The notes under the pieces: model-generated
Databases searched by the model: none
What the model was told of the DNA's origin: nothing
The model's input: the letters and a program-made list of their open reading frames with translations, nothing else
Assembly: GCA_958510875.1 (NCBI GenBank)
Contig: OY294068.1
Span: forward strand, 35,134,297-35,198,296
Length of the DNA: 64,000 nucleotides
Direction: 5' to 3'
Source: Endomychus coccineus
Taxonomy: Eukaryota > Arthropoda > Insecta > Coleoptera > Endomychidae
Shown here: positions 1-12,700 of the stretch, piece after piece
How the letters are laid out: the number at the start of each line of letters is the position of its first letter
How positions within the stretch are numbered: position 1 is the first letter of the stretch
Program-made: the position numbers and the translations under genes

Positions 1-533
1 CGGTACCTGGAATATTTTTTGTAAACTGAACCCTGCAAAATCATATATTACAATAAAACCATGAAGTAAACTGAACAGTACAATTACTGTCATGTTAATA
101 AGAGCTCCCATTAAGCTGATATTGGAAAACTGCATACAGATATAGATTTATTAAATGAACTAAATGCAGAATAGTATAAAATACATTTAAAAGTGCAGCA
201 ATATGAATTATATATTAAAAGTTATCCAACATACAATTTATAATATTTATATCAGAAAGATAATGAGTCATAATTTAAATAATGGTATTTGAATGTATTA
301 GTTACAATGAGTAGTAAAATTTAGTGCCATAGATGTTTCTTCCCGATATTTATTAATAAAACACACAATCAATAACTAATACAAAGGGTTTGCATAGCTG
401 GAATATGTTATCCATATTATTTATGCCTACATATCAATTATGTACCATAAAGCTGCATATATCCTAAGAGAAATGGATTGATGATCAGATCATCCTGAAC
501 AGAATATAAGAAAGTCTTGAACACTGAACCTAC

Positions 534-3500
534 CTCACTTTTCAGTAGCTTATCCAATCCTTCTTTGGCTTCAGATTCATAAGCTTCTTTCAATTTATCA
601 TAGTTGATATTATTTTCAGCGAGAAGTCTTCGTAAATGACTAGCATGTTGCCTCTCGATTCTACTGGCTTTTAATAAATCCCCAAAAACTGGTCTGAAGG
701 TATTCTGAATCTTTAGCAAGTCCTTCAAAAAGAAAAGTATTAAAGGAACTTCTTTACAACACATTTTATCCCTATAATAAAGAAATGAGAAATAAAATAC
801 TTTGAATACACAATTTAGCATCCGAAGTATGGCTTCTAATACTAAAGAATTATTGAACATCATAGTAAATTTCAGTTCAATCTAACCAAAGCTACCGAAG
901 CTGACAACTCAATTTTCTGAATAACTATTTAATGTTTTTAAAGGGTATTATTTTCAATCTCAATACTCATTTTCTGTCACCATGATCGAATGTAGTTAAA
1001 TTATCTTGCTGTATATCAGCGTTGCCAGACGTCCCGATTTTTAAATCAAAATTAAATGTCCCGCGCGGGACAGGCTCAGTCGCGCTTTTCGGGGATAACT
1101 CGACCGAGCGTGCAGGGTGCTAAAGGATGGGTTTTCGGCTACCAGACGAGACAGATTTTAAATAAATTGGTTGAATCTGAACGGACCAAAGCCATAGAAG
1201 GCTTCAAAATTTTTTACACAAATTGCCAACAATATATAGACAATACAATAGATATACAAACGTTTTAATTTTTCATATGAAAATATTTTTTCTAGACTTA
1301 AATTCATAAACCTGGAAAGTGAAGTTAGTTTTGACATGATTGAAAATGCTGTATCTTGAATAAAATTGACAGGCGATATTTCGGTACATAACTTATTATG
1401 AAGAATTTAGCTTGTTGAAATCATCCTTGGACGTATTAGTGGGGAATTTGCAAAGACACCACTGCCACCACCACACAGAAATGGCACCAGCTCTTTCAAC
1501 AGTTTCCAAAAAAAGATACCAAGAATATGTTTAAACTAGTGTCTTTCATATTAAGTAACCCAACATCAAACTGCTTTCCTGAACGCGTTTTTTCCCAGAT
1601 GAATTTAAAATGGTCGAATGCCAGAAATAAATGCTCCATAAATTTAATGAAAGCTGAATTACTCATCCAGTTTAATCAGCTATCCTGTGAAGAGTTCTTC
1701 ATCTTTATTAAAGAGAAGGAAACTTTAAAAGAAGTTAAATCTTCACAGAAATATCATGAATAAGTAATTCTTATAAATAATTATTCTCTTACTGTAAGTT
1801 GCAATTTGTAACACTGACCCTTCAGACTATTGTTTGAAACGCCATATTTTTCTAATGAATAAGACTTTTTTAATTTTGATTTGTTTTTTTGTTTTTTTTT
1901 ACTCAGAAGACGAATAAGACTCAACTATTTAACGATAGGGATCTGATTTAAAATATCATATTTTTATTAAAATACATTTTCTATGGCTATTTTTGCTATC
2001 TATTGTTACGTAAACGTAATTTGAACTCAATAAAAAGATAAATATTCAAAAACTTCCGATTATATACGCTTTTTTCACCCAAAAAGTTCCAAAATCCCGA
2101 CTTGGCAAAAAAAAACTGGCAACGCTGGTGTATATTATCCTAAGGATATACTATAATGAATTAGCAAATGTTCATGTGTGAAATATTCAAATGAGAAAAA
2201 ATTAACATGAACATAACATTTTGAATTGATCAATATTATAAATAAGTAACTGACCAAATAATAGTTTATATGCAGATAGTGATGAAAGCAACATGGAGCT
2301 AATGTATGAATTAATACCTAAACTATCCTTGTATTTTAATCTTCAATTATATATAATTCTAGTTATTTTTAATTCAAAAATTTATTTTACATGTAAAACG
2401 TGTTTATACATCACAAAAATGATCAAGAACTCCAACCTAGAACTACCATATGTTCAACTCAGTTTTTGCACCTTGAGATAACATGACAATTTTTTTTAAA
2501 TAAATCTTAACTGATGTGAGTTAAGGATGAAATAAAATATTGTTGCCATCCTAGATAACAAAAAAAAAAGAGTTTTTATCCAGCCACAAAATTATGCTTA
2601 TCAAGATTATCAAAGACAAAAAATTCTTAGGGAAACAACCATTTACTGGAGGCAATTCATATAATCTTATCAACATAATAATTTTCATAGAAGTTAGAGT
2701 TGAGAAATGTATAATATAGGATTTTTTTTAAATATAAAACTACAGCAAAGAATTATATCCAAAAATTGAATTTTAACTGTTCTATTTGCAAACTAGCTAT
2801 TACAAAAAGTTGACCCTATGCAACATAGAAATCATTTGAAATAGAAATTAGAAAATCAATGTCAAAATTTCATATGAATTTTCTAGCTTTTTCCACTCAA
2901 TCTATATAATTCTAAAAAAACAATTATTATCATTCTTACTTTTAGCTCCACAATTTCATTTTCTTCAGCTTCATTTGGGTTTGTGTACGGACATATGAAA
3001 TCAATCAAATGAGGTTCAACACCGGTACTGTCACCACTTGCCTTTGCATCCAGTTCTTGCTTTTCTCCTTGTGCTAAATGAACTGCAATGTCGTATGTTG
3101 CCTGTGCTCTATCTTTAGCACTAGTAAACTCTTCACTATCCTTATTTAAAAGTACTTTGGCCATTACTCTTAGACTGAAGGATTTAGTAGTATTGCCACA
3201 CTTAGCCTGAGCTATATGGAAACCATTTGCAAAGCCTTTTACAACTTTATTGAATCTTTCTACCAAGTCATAACGACGTAGGGCTTCAAGCAACATACCT
3301 GGAGATGCTTTGCGAACTTCATGATAGATCAAAATGATTCCATCAGATGCATCACCTTGATTGTCTTCAAGCCATTGCAAGAAGTCGATTAAAGCCGAAA
3401 TTTCGCTCTTTGTTTTAATGAACTGGTTAGTTTTAAGATCTTTTAGCATACGATAACGACCTGTGTTGACTACACGAATTGCATGTTTCCTTACATATGG

Positions 3501-3719
3501 TGGATTTATATCGGCATGTGGCATAATATATTGGGCAAACTGAGACTTAGGTGTATATGCTGCAATTTGACATATCTCGTCTATGAGACGGCGGCCTGTA
3601 GTGTCGATTTCCCATCCAATTAGCCTGTATTTACCACTAGAAACCCCTTTAGCAGGATTTTCAACAATCGCGGGCACCGAACTCTCATCGCCGGAATTCG
3701 AATTATCGTTTTGTACCAT
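534..3719 (-). CDS. exu: Exuperantia homologue, partial (3' end outside window)
   Basis: Two coding exons are visible on the minus strand: 2940-3719 (260 codons) and 534-704 (57 codons). Both junctions are phase 0, with acceptor ATTCAG before 704 and donors GTAAGA after 2940 and GTAGGT after 534, so the gene continues past the left edge. The first exon carries the exonuclease-like fold of Exu (motif IDTTGRRLIDEICQIAAYTP and a later GIILIYHE). The second carries the SAM-like region (NTFRPVF, then LLAENNINYDKL and EGLD). In Drosophila, Exu is a dimeric RNA-binding protein needed to localise bicoid mRNA in the oocyte; that role in this species is inference. The chosen start, ATG at 3719, has a better context (AAAATGG) than the in-frame ATG at 3737. 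The intron 705-2939 contains a hAT remnant. The gene is head to head with Mfe2. Confidence 0.9.
1017..2127 (+). mobile_element. hAT transposon remnant in the exu intron
   Basis: The 12-bp terminal inverted repeats CAGCGTTGCCAG (1017-1028) and its complement (2116-2127) lie between 8-bp target duplications CTGTATAT (1009-1016) and GTGTATAT (2128-2135), which match at 7 of 8 positions. An ORF at 1527-1763 looks like the hAT C-terminal dimerisation region: CFPERVFSQMNLKWS followed by N-x-C and a leucine/glutamine-rich helix. A second ORF at 1056-1268 may be a decayed upstream part. The catalytic core is missing, so this is an internally deleted copy. It is antisense-oriented to exu. Confidence 0.85.
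1527..1763 (+). pseudogene. hAT transposase C-terminal dimerisation fragment
   Basis: About 78 residues remain. They start near a serine/asparagine/proline stretch and the hATC signature ERVFS, and run to a lysine/glutamate-rich tail and a stop. Complete hAT transposases are several hundred residues long, so this is the end only. It lies inside the bounded hAT copy 1017-2127. Confidence 0.75.
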
Positions 3720-3737
3720 TTTATCTATAAGCAACAT

Positions 3738-4743
3738 AATCTGAATTAATCAAACTTCAATAAAATCTGTCAAAAGTTCTAAACATTAAACACGTGGCGA
3801 ATATTGTTACTATTATTTAATTTGCCCCACCCTTCTCTAAAAACTAAATAATTGTGAATAAATTAAAGTATCTTACCACAATAGTTTTGGAGAAAGAATT
3901 AATAAATTACTTGATTACAAAGACTAGAGTGTTCACTGGATTCACGACTGTTTCTTCTTATATTGCGAATAATGTACTTTCACGAAATTTGCAAAAGAAA
4001 ATGCATATTGCACGTGTGCAGCTACAAATGCTACAATAGTGGGATATCTGCGCGAGCAGCCGACGATTTGCCGGCGGAAGTGGATGCAAACACCGCGCGC
4101 TTTAAATTTTAATAGAATGTTTGGATGACCTACCTTTGTAAGATTAAGCAAACTGATTGATTAGCAAATACTCTTTATAATTCACTGTCTTGCAATAGCT
4201 TATTTATAATAAAAAATTTGAATTTCACTAAAAACAAAACCTTATGTTACTAGACTTTTCGAAGATCAATCGATCAATCAAATCATGTCATTGTTCTCTG
4301 TTCCCTTGGTTCTTTTTTTCTTAGTTCCTATTTCGTAATGAAAAATTAGAAAAACCCTTACATAATAGACACTAGAGATATCTCTTCAAATACGTAATTG
4401 TTTCTATGTCCCAGACATTCAAAATTTTTGGTGGAGCGCCCCAAAAGTTAGATAATTAGATAGACATAGACACCGTGGATATTTTCTTGTATCCATGCAC
4501 AGATCCATATGATGACACCCATTGATCCTAGCTCAATGATGACACCTCACTCCCCAATTTTATAAAATAATAATTATTTTGGTTTACGGTAAGGTAAGAG
4601 ATATTCAAGAAGTTTCAACTATAAATTTCCTTTATTCGACATGCTTCGGTAACTTCCTAGCTTGCAGTAATAGTTTTATTCAACAAGAGGTCTGTATTAA
4701 AATAACAGAAGAACGAAGTCTAGAATAACTAGAATTCTTGAAC
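3738..4743. other. Left part of the exu/Mfe2 divergent intergenic region
   Basis: This holds the presumed 5' untranslated region and promoter of exu. A possible splice acceptor (AATTCAG) lies just upstream of the in-frame ATG at 3737, so the exu start codon may be in its second exon. I see no convincing coding sequence in the rest. Confidence 0.4.
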
Positions 4744-5817
4744 TGATAAAAACAAGAAATTTTATTTTGTTAAATATCACTTTATTTGAAAGAAAGTTGA
4801 TTTACAGTTCATTATCAAAATATACAATGAGCACACTGAAACATCATATTATTTATATGAAATTTACAATGAAGTTAATCGATTCTAAGAATTAATGGTA
4901 CACATATAGCTACTAAGGTTAATTATTTTGAGATAGTAAACGGAAAGGGATTAAATATTCTAAGGATTGTATTACGTGGAATTTAACAGGATGAACAAAA
5001 TGGAGTTTCTTAAACCTATTTGCTGGTTAAGTAGATTGTTTGAAGGATTATTGTGTTTAAATATTTCTATAGATTTTAATAGGTCAAGTTTTCTACCCTT
5101 TGTATTTGTACCCATAGTCAAAGTATATATTATAATTTGAGTTGTTTGTACCTATATAAAATATTTAGGTTTCCTAGAGCAGGAAAACGGTGTTGGGTTT
5201 CTATAAAGTCAAGGTTTGAAAAATTTTAATTACTTTTAATTGAAATGACTTAAAATGTTCATTATATCTAACTTCAAAGATTTGCCTATTTGACCAATGT
5301 ATAGGGCATTACATTCCTTACAGCTTTTTAAGTCATTTCAATGAAATAAAATAAGTAATTCAAATTTTTCAAACCACTTTATAGAAACCAAACACAGTTT
5401 ACCTCCACTAGAAAACTGAAATATTGTACATTCAATTATGAAGGGTAGAAAATTGTATCTATTAGAATATATAGAAATATTTAAACACAATAATTCTTCA
5501 AACAATCTACTTAACCAGCAACTAGATTTAGGAAATTACACGTTGTTCACCCGGATAAATTCCACGTAATACAATCCTTAGAATGTAATTACCGACAGTG
5601 TAATCCCTTTCTGTTTAGTATCTCAACATAATTCATCTTATTAGTGTGTGTACCATTACTTCTTAGAATCGATTCACTTCATGGTAAATTTCATATAAAT
5701 GCTATGATGTTTCAGTGTTTTCTCATTGTATGTTTTGATAATGAACTGTAAAGTTCGAAATTAATTTTCTTTTAAATAAAGTGATATTTAACAAAATAAA
5801 ATTTCTTTTTTTATCTG
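4744..5817. mobile_element. Penelope-like element 3' regions in inverted (head-to-head) arrangement
   Basis: Two arms of about 500 bp are inverted copies, with the centre near 5290-5330. Translation of both arms outward from the centre gives the tail of a GIY-YIG endonuclease domain as found at the C-terminus of Penelope-like retroelements. On the minus strand the left arm reads CKECNALYIGQIGK near 5280-5330, then KGRKL, LLKSIEIFKHNNPSNNLLNQ. The right arm has the matching KGRKLYLLEYIEIFKHNNSS. Both arms carry stops and frameshifts. Inverted and tandem terminal duplications are known for this class of element. The assignment rests on motif reading only. Confidence 0.65.
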
Positions 5818-6701
5818 TAAAAATGGAATATTACAAAGTAACGGTTTTATTCCAATTTCCAATGAACATAGTGTCATAGAGTCTATCTCTAGGAATTCGG
5901 TGCTTACTTGAAGTCAATTCCACTGTCAAGTCAATTCATTTATATGTGAATGTAGAATAGTTGAATTTATTATATAATTTATGAAAGGAATAAAACACAA
6001 ATTTAAATTTACACGAACTGCAAATTTATAAATTTAGGATCGTTTTGTCACACAGTGACATTTTCATAGCGAGTTACCAACAGTTATTCCATAGATATCT
6101 ACTAGTTATCTATGAGTTATTCCCACACAGATCACAGAGTCAGAGAGCTAGAATAATTCTCCAAAAAATATAAATACATAATTTTAAATGAATTTTTAAA
6201 TTTAGGAATGTTCATTTGCATTTTTGACGAAGTATTGATCAACCATAAGTACCATAACCAAACCAGGCTATGGTTGGATCAACTATGAAAATATTTTTTT
6301 AAATAAAAATTCTTTTATAGTAACAATAACAAATTTATGCAGCAAATATTACCTCTATCGCATGTAAACAATTATTATACATGTATGTAGGTACTCTTTT
6401 TATCACAGTGTATTTTGTATTACCAAATATCCTAAGTCATTATTATCAATGTTGAGGCTATTACCAAGATGATATGAATGACTTGCTTTTACTTTAATTT
6501 ATTGCTTATTGGTTATAATTCAAAGTTCGTCGACTCGCGACTGCGACTCCCCTCCATTCCGAATTGACATTTTTCAATATCATCGTATAAACTTTCTTTT
6601 AATTGTTTTATTTCAAGTCAAAACTTCCATGATCGTAGTTTATCTATAATTATTACATGCAAGCCATAGGTCAAAGTTTTAGGGAATTATTTTAAAAAAC
6701 A
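5818..6701. other. Right part of the exu/Mfe2 intergenic region
   Basis: AT-rich sequence holding the presumed Mfe2 promoter and 5' untranslated region. Just before the start codon there is a GC-richer patch near 6525-6570 (CGTCGACTCGCGACTGCGAC). The only structure I recognise is the short palindromic insertion at 6090-6114, listed separately. Confidence 0.4.
6090..6114. mobile_element. 25-bp palindromic P-like excision scar
   Basis: The 25 bp start CATAGATATCTACTA and end GTTATCTATG, so both outer ends are tips of the family C terminal repeat (CATAGATAACTCTACTAC). It is flanked by an exact 8-bp direct repeat AGTTATTC at 6082-6089 and 6115-6122. Two terminal-repeat tips with nothing between them, plus an 8-bp duplication, is what P-type excision leaves. 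Confidence 0.75.
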
Positions 6702-9700
6702 ATGGGTGATTTACGATTTGATGGAAGAGTAGTTATAGTTACTGGTGCTGGAGCAGGTCTAGGAAGAGCCTATGCACTTTTATTTGCATCAAGAGGTGCA
6801 AAAGTAGTAGTCAATGATTTAGGGGGTAGCAGACATGGTGATGGGAACTCCTCGAAGGCAGCTGATAAGGTTGTAGAAGAAATCAAAATTAAAGGTAACT
6901 CAAAACACAGAATGTTTTTGGTATAAGTTAACATTCTGGATTGCACATGCAGGTGGTATAGCTGTAGCTGACTATAATTCAGTTGTCGAAGGAGAAAAGA
7001 TTGTGAAGACTGCTCTTGACAACTTTGGAAGAGTTGATGTTCTTGTGAATAATGCCGGAATATTGCGAGATAAAAGTTTCGCCAGAATATCTGATCAAGA
7101 CTGGGGTAAGAAAATACATCTTAATTTAATAAGAAGAATAATAGTTAAAACTTACATATTACATATCGAAATTACAAACCATTTATAAAACAAATCTGAC
7201 ATCTACCGAGTCAAGTTTTGAAACTAAAAATATTGTTACTGTAACTATGACACTAATAAGTCATCATAACTAATGTACATTGTACATTAAAGCTTTTGAT
7301 TTTTAGAATGGGATTATGTGGGTATACTTATTGGGTTAAGAAATAATTCTTATTTCTGTTATATTAAAAATAACTCGTACACTTTTATGAACAGGCATTC
7401 TTATATAATCTTCTTTTTTCAAAATACCAAAAATAAATCTTAAACCTGCTAGAAATATTTTCCATATCGAACAAATTATTTTGATATTATAAATAAGAAA
7501 TAATCATCCTTCAGCTACCGGAATGGCTATGTGGTAGCTGAAAGGTCCCTTAGAATTTATTAATTATTTTATTTATTGAGGTGTTAATACAACAATTATC
7601 AATACATGACATTTGCCCTGCTGAGATGGGTACTCCAACTAAGCACAGGCCTGATTCTTAACAATAATAACTTAAAAACTAAATTATAAATTCTAATTAA
7701 AACCTATTTCCAATTGCACATTTTTTCCTTATTTAACTAATGAACATTAATCAATCATTAAACTGAATCTTTTTGATAAACTTAATTTATTGCATTTTTC
7801 AATGAAATTTTTACTAATTATATTTTTCCGGTTTACAGCTGTTAAGTTTTTCAAGTTCTTAAAATTATTTGGCAATGCATTAACCAACAATCTCGCAACA
7901 TATCCATTTCTTTGTTGTCCCACAGTTTTGTAACATTTGATTATACTTAAATTATTATTCCTTGTAAAATTTCTACTTCCATAATCAGTATTTAAATTTA
8001 TATAATTGTACAGCAATGCTTCCAATTTGTACTTTTCTTTTATTGTAAGTAACTTATGTTGCTTAAATGGTTCGTCTAGTTCAATTGTTGAATCTTTAAA
8101 GTATATTATTTTTAGCACTCTTAATTGGATTTTCATTATAGGTTTAATATATTTATTATAAGTTCCCCCCCATGCTAGTATTCCATAATAAACTATTGAA
8201 CAGAATAATGCAGCACCTGCAGCAACTCCGGGGTCCCCAAAATGTATCTCAGCAGTACTTTAACAGTATTTTTTTTAGTGGATAAGGGTGATTATTTCTT
8301 ATTTATTCTGAACTCTTTTATAGTTCATTTTGATATTGATTCATTTATGATGATTCTGAATTGAGTTTGGAGGGCAACGTATTTCTCAAATTACTTAGTC
8401 CTTATTAGGATGAGCAGTGAATATGGTGATCACAGCCTGGTCAGTTCCTGAATATGTGGTGAAGTGACACATTTCATAATATGGCTGTGACATTCATAAC
8501 TGGTATATCCAAAATAATAATGCCCGAAACAAAAGTTTGCAGATGTTGGCCTGCTAAACAGTAGTTCACTGATGTTAGTGGAATTGATCAGTTTAATTTT
8601 GTTCTAAAAAAATAGTGACTCAATATGGGTATGAAGACTGGCTGCTATAATAATGAGAAATAAAATATAAATACATACAAAACGACATTAATAGTTAGAA
8701 AATAGTATCCTTCAGATACCTTCCAGAAGTTAACAAGTACAATTCACCAAGCTCTCATGTTTGCTTTAGGTCTGCTGAAGATGACTACCTAGTTGCCAAA
8801 CTACACATTCAGATTTCTAAATATTATAATTTTATTCTTTAGATTTGGTACACGCTGTTCATGTTAAAGGTAGTTTCAAAACTACTCAGGCTGCCTTTCC
8901 CATCTTCAAGAAACAAAACTATGGAAGAATTATCATGACAGCTTCAAATTCCGGAATTTATGGTAACTTCTATTTGAATCATTATTAGACAGAAACTAAT
9001 TTTGTTTTACGTAGGTAACTTTGGACAAGCAAACTATTCTGCTGCAAAAATGGCTGTGATTGGGTTAGCTAATACAATCGCTATAGAAGGAAAGAAAAAT
9101 AACATTCATTGCAATGTCATTATACCAACAGCAGCAAGTCGATTAACTGAAGATATCCTCCCACCTGATATGTTTGATGAACTGAAACCAGAACTTATTG
9201 CTCCAGTGGTTGTGAGTACATTAACATCTACCTGATTTATGATCATCTTGATTTTGAACAAATTTCATGAAAATATTTATCTGGAATTTCTTTGTTAGAA
9301 AGTGTCTTATCAAAAATATGTAAAATTCTTAAGAGGCGGCGTCATAAGAGATTGAGGAAAGCTTTTATAGGTCAACTATAATTTCCCAATTTCGTTAAAT
9401 TTATTTGTACCATAACGGAGATCTCTCAAGTCGATTGGAGCCTCCTTAAATAAATTATTTAAAAATCAGTAACGAAATCAAATGATTTGCATAGAGTAAC
9501 TTTGCCACGCAACTCTAGTTCTGTATTGAAATATAATCTATACAAGAAAAAACGAACATCTACCAATTAACTGCTGACCAAATACAAAGAACCATAATTT
9601 TTAGGCATACCTTTGTCATGAGAGTTGTGAAGAAAATGGTGGTTATATAGATTCGGCTGCTGGTTGGGCTGGAAAATATCAAATAGTTCGATCTAACGGT

Positions 9701-12700
9701 AGTCTTTTGAGGTCAAATATTGGAGATACTGTAACTATCGAAAATGTTAGAAATGCTTGGCCAATAATAACTGATATGAAACAAGCTCAACATTTGGCTA
9801 GCATAGAAGAAGCAACAGGTGCTTTGATGAATGCTATCGGAGGGGCAAAAGATTCCGAACAAATTTCCAGCGAAGATAGTTATGCTTACAATTCAAAAGA
9901 TCTTATTCTCTATGCTTTAGGAGGTACGACATTTTTTCACAAATCTTAAAAAGGAGATAATCTGACACCGTTTTATTTTTATAGTTGGAGCTTCTGTTCG
10001 GGAGCCGGAAGAACTGAAATATTTGTATGAAAGTCACGAAGATTTCACGCCAATACCGACCTTTTTTGTTTTACCTCCTCTTCAACTTTTATTCACGTCT
10101 GATATAGTCCAAAATGCAGTTCCTGGGCAACATATCACTCTAGACCAGATTTTGCATGGAGAGCAATACATAGAAATTTTGGGCGACCTACCAACTGAAG
10201 GTGTTTTGACTTCAAAACTGTCACTAGCAGAAGTGCTGGATAAAGGATCAGCAGCAGCTGTCGTCGTTAATAGTGAGTAGTTCAAATGTATTTAATATAG
10301 CAGTAAAAAGTAATTTGTGAAGTCATTGAAATTTAGAATCGTATTGCTATCACTAGAAAACAATCTTACTTACCTTATTATTTCGAAATTATTGTTATTA
10401 TATTGGAGATTTCTAAGAAATTGATTGTGAAAAAGTTGAAGAACAAAAATTGACTACTGAATTTTATGAATGAATAGTTTTACTTACTTATCCTCGCCCT
10501 TATCTACCATATTATGTAGATGTGACTATCTTTTCCAATTATTTCTATTTGCTGTCTCGCTTCGGTCCAGGTGCTTTTTCGTTTCTATAGGGCATTTGCT
10601 ACTTCTGTACTACTGAACCATCTAGGTCTACCTTTCCTTCTCTTGCCTGCTATTCTCCAATGTCTTCAATCATTTCCAATATATTTTCTGCTCCTGCAAT
10701 CGTTTACATTTGACCCACAGGAGTGTCCTAAAGCTATTTTGCTAACAAAAGTGGTAGAAGTCACGTGATCAAATGATCACCCTTGTTATTTTAAGTCTCC
10801 GATTATATCACTTCTACTTCTAATTTTATCTTGTCATGTGCTCGATTTTTCTAAGTACTTTTCACCTCAAAGTCTATTTTTCGTTTGAGTTGATTAGCTT
10901 AAGACCCATGGTTCGCTTTCCTAAATGAGTAGGTACCAAGACCGATTTGTATATTCCAAATTTTTTTTTGTGAGAAAAAAGGCTTGCATTTAAAAATAGT
11001 TTTTTGTATCTGACTTGGTCTTCCGTCTAGTCTTGTGTATTCAATCTGTTAGTTAATTTTCGTTTCTTCTCCACTATAAGCTGTATCTTTGTACCTTCTA
11101 TCCTGGTTGCAATTTCTATTGTCTACGTCTTCTCAGTGTCTATATTTAGCACAAATTGTCTCATATTTATCCTCCATTATGCCATTCTCTCCTTTAAGTG
11201 TTTCTTTCTGGTTGCAAATATTAATAGGTCATCAGAGTACACTAGTTCACTTAGGAACACTGGACGAAGTTTCCTATATCCTAGGTGTGTTTTCTTTAGA
11301 CCTCGGTTTACCTCTTTGGATATTTCGTCCATTATTATAATGGAGAGTAAAGGGCTCAGTGCACCTGTATCCCCTGTTCTTGGTATGAACTTGTCACGTG
11401 TTTATCTGAACTACATTTTCCGTTAGGAATATACCTACTTTTAATTACTAAGAGACATCAGTCCATGCAAAATCTTAGCCTTCGGCACTGCCTTAGGGCT
11501 GCTGAACTGATTATTGTGTCAAGGAGCGCACAATGGACCCTAACAAGCGGTCTAAGTGCTCCGGACTTGTTCGCCCCCGCTTTGATTGATTGATTGGTTA
11601 TTTTCCGTTTACACTTCTTTTGTTCTAGATCTCTTCTCTTTTTATCCTATCAAATGCTTTCTTTAGGTCCACTGCTCCCTTGAATACTTTGTTGTATATT
11701 TTTTTCATTTAGTTTGAAGGTCACGCTGATCGGACTTCTTAAAGTCATTCATGTTTTTTTTTTGCGAATTGGTGTTATGATACCATTTCCCCACTAATTG
11801 AATAGTTCTATTGTATTTATTTCAGTGGAAACATATTCCCCATCGGGAGAATTATTGGTGAGAAATCAGTCTGTAATCATTGGAAGAGGTGCTGGAAACT
11901 TTGGCGGACCGAGGAGTGGAAAAGAAAGCATACCATGTCAAGTGAAACCTACAAGACAACCGGATATTAGTTTGACGCAAAAAACTACTATCGATCAAGC
12001 TGCTCTTTACAGGCTGAGTGGTAAATTTGCTATTCAATAGTCAGTTTCATCATATTGATTTTATAATTTTTCAGGTGACTTGAACCCACTTCATATCGAC
12101 CCGAATATGGCTCTGGTAACCGGTTTTCCACAACCGATTTTGCACGGTTTGGCTACTCTTGGATTCTCGGTGCGATTGGTATTGAAAGCCTTTGCAGACA
12201 ATGATAGCAAACTTTTCAAGGCCTGCAAAGTAAGTAGTTTTTTAATAAAACAAAAGTAAGAATCAAAGGCTCCTTCAATAATATCAGTTTTGATTTGATT
12301 AGAAATGAGCTCCATTCTAACATCGAGGTTAGGCCGTTTTTTCATGAAAGCGAAAATTTTTGCAACATAATTTCTATGTGCGGGATAATTACAGGAAATT
12401 AAGTTATTTTGCTTTTCTAGGTACGATTCGTTAAACCTGTATTGCCAGGACAAACTTTACGTGTAGACCAATGGAGAGAAGGCAACAGGATTCACTTTGA
12501 AACGGTCGTGGTGGAAACCAATACGGTTGTAATTGGAGGTGAGTCCTGATCGATAATTTATTATTTTTGAATTGAAGTTGATTGGTGGCATTATTCCAAG
12601 ATATGTGGGCTCAATTATAGGCTTGGGTGAAAACAATATTACTTTGTTAGCTCGGTTAAAGAACAACGTTTGAAACAAATGCGTTTGAATAATGCTTTAC

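Noticed and set aside
10082..10285. 67-codon minus-strand open frame
   Set aside because: Antisense shadow of Mfe2 exon 6.
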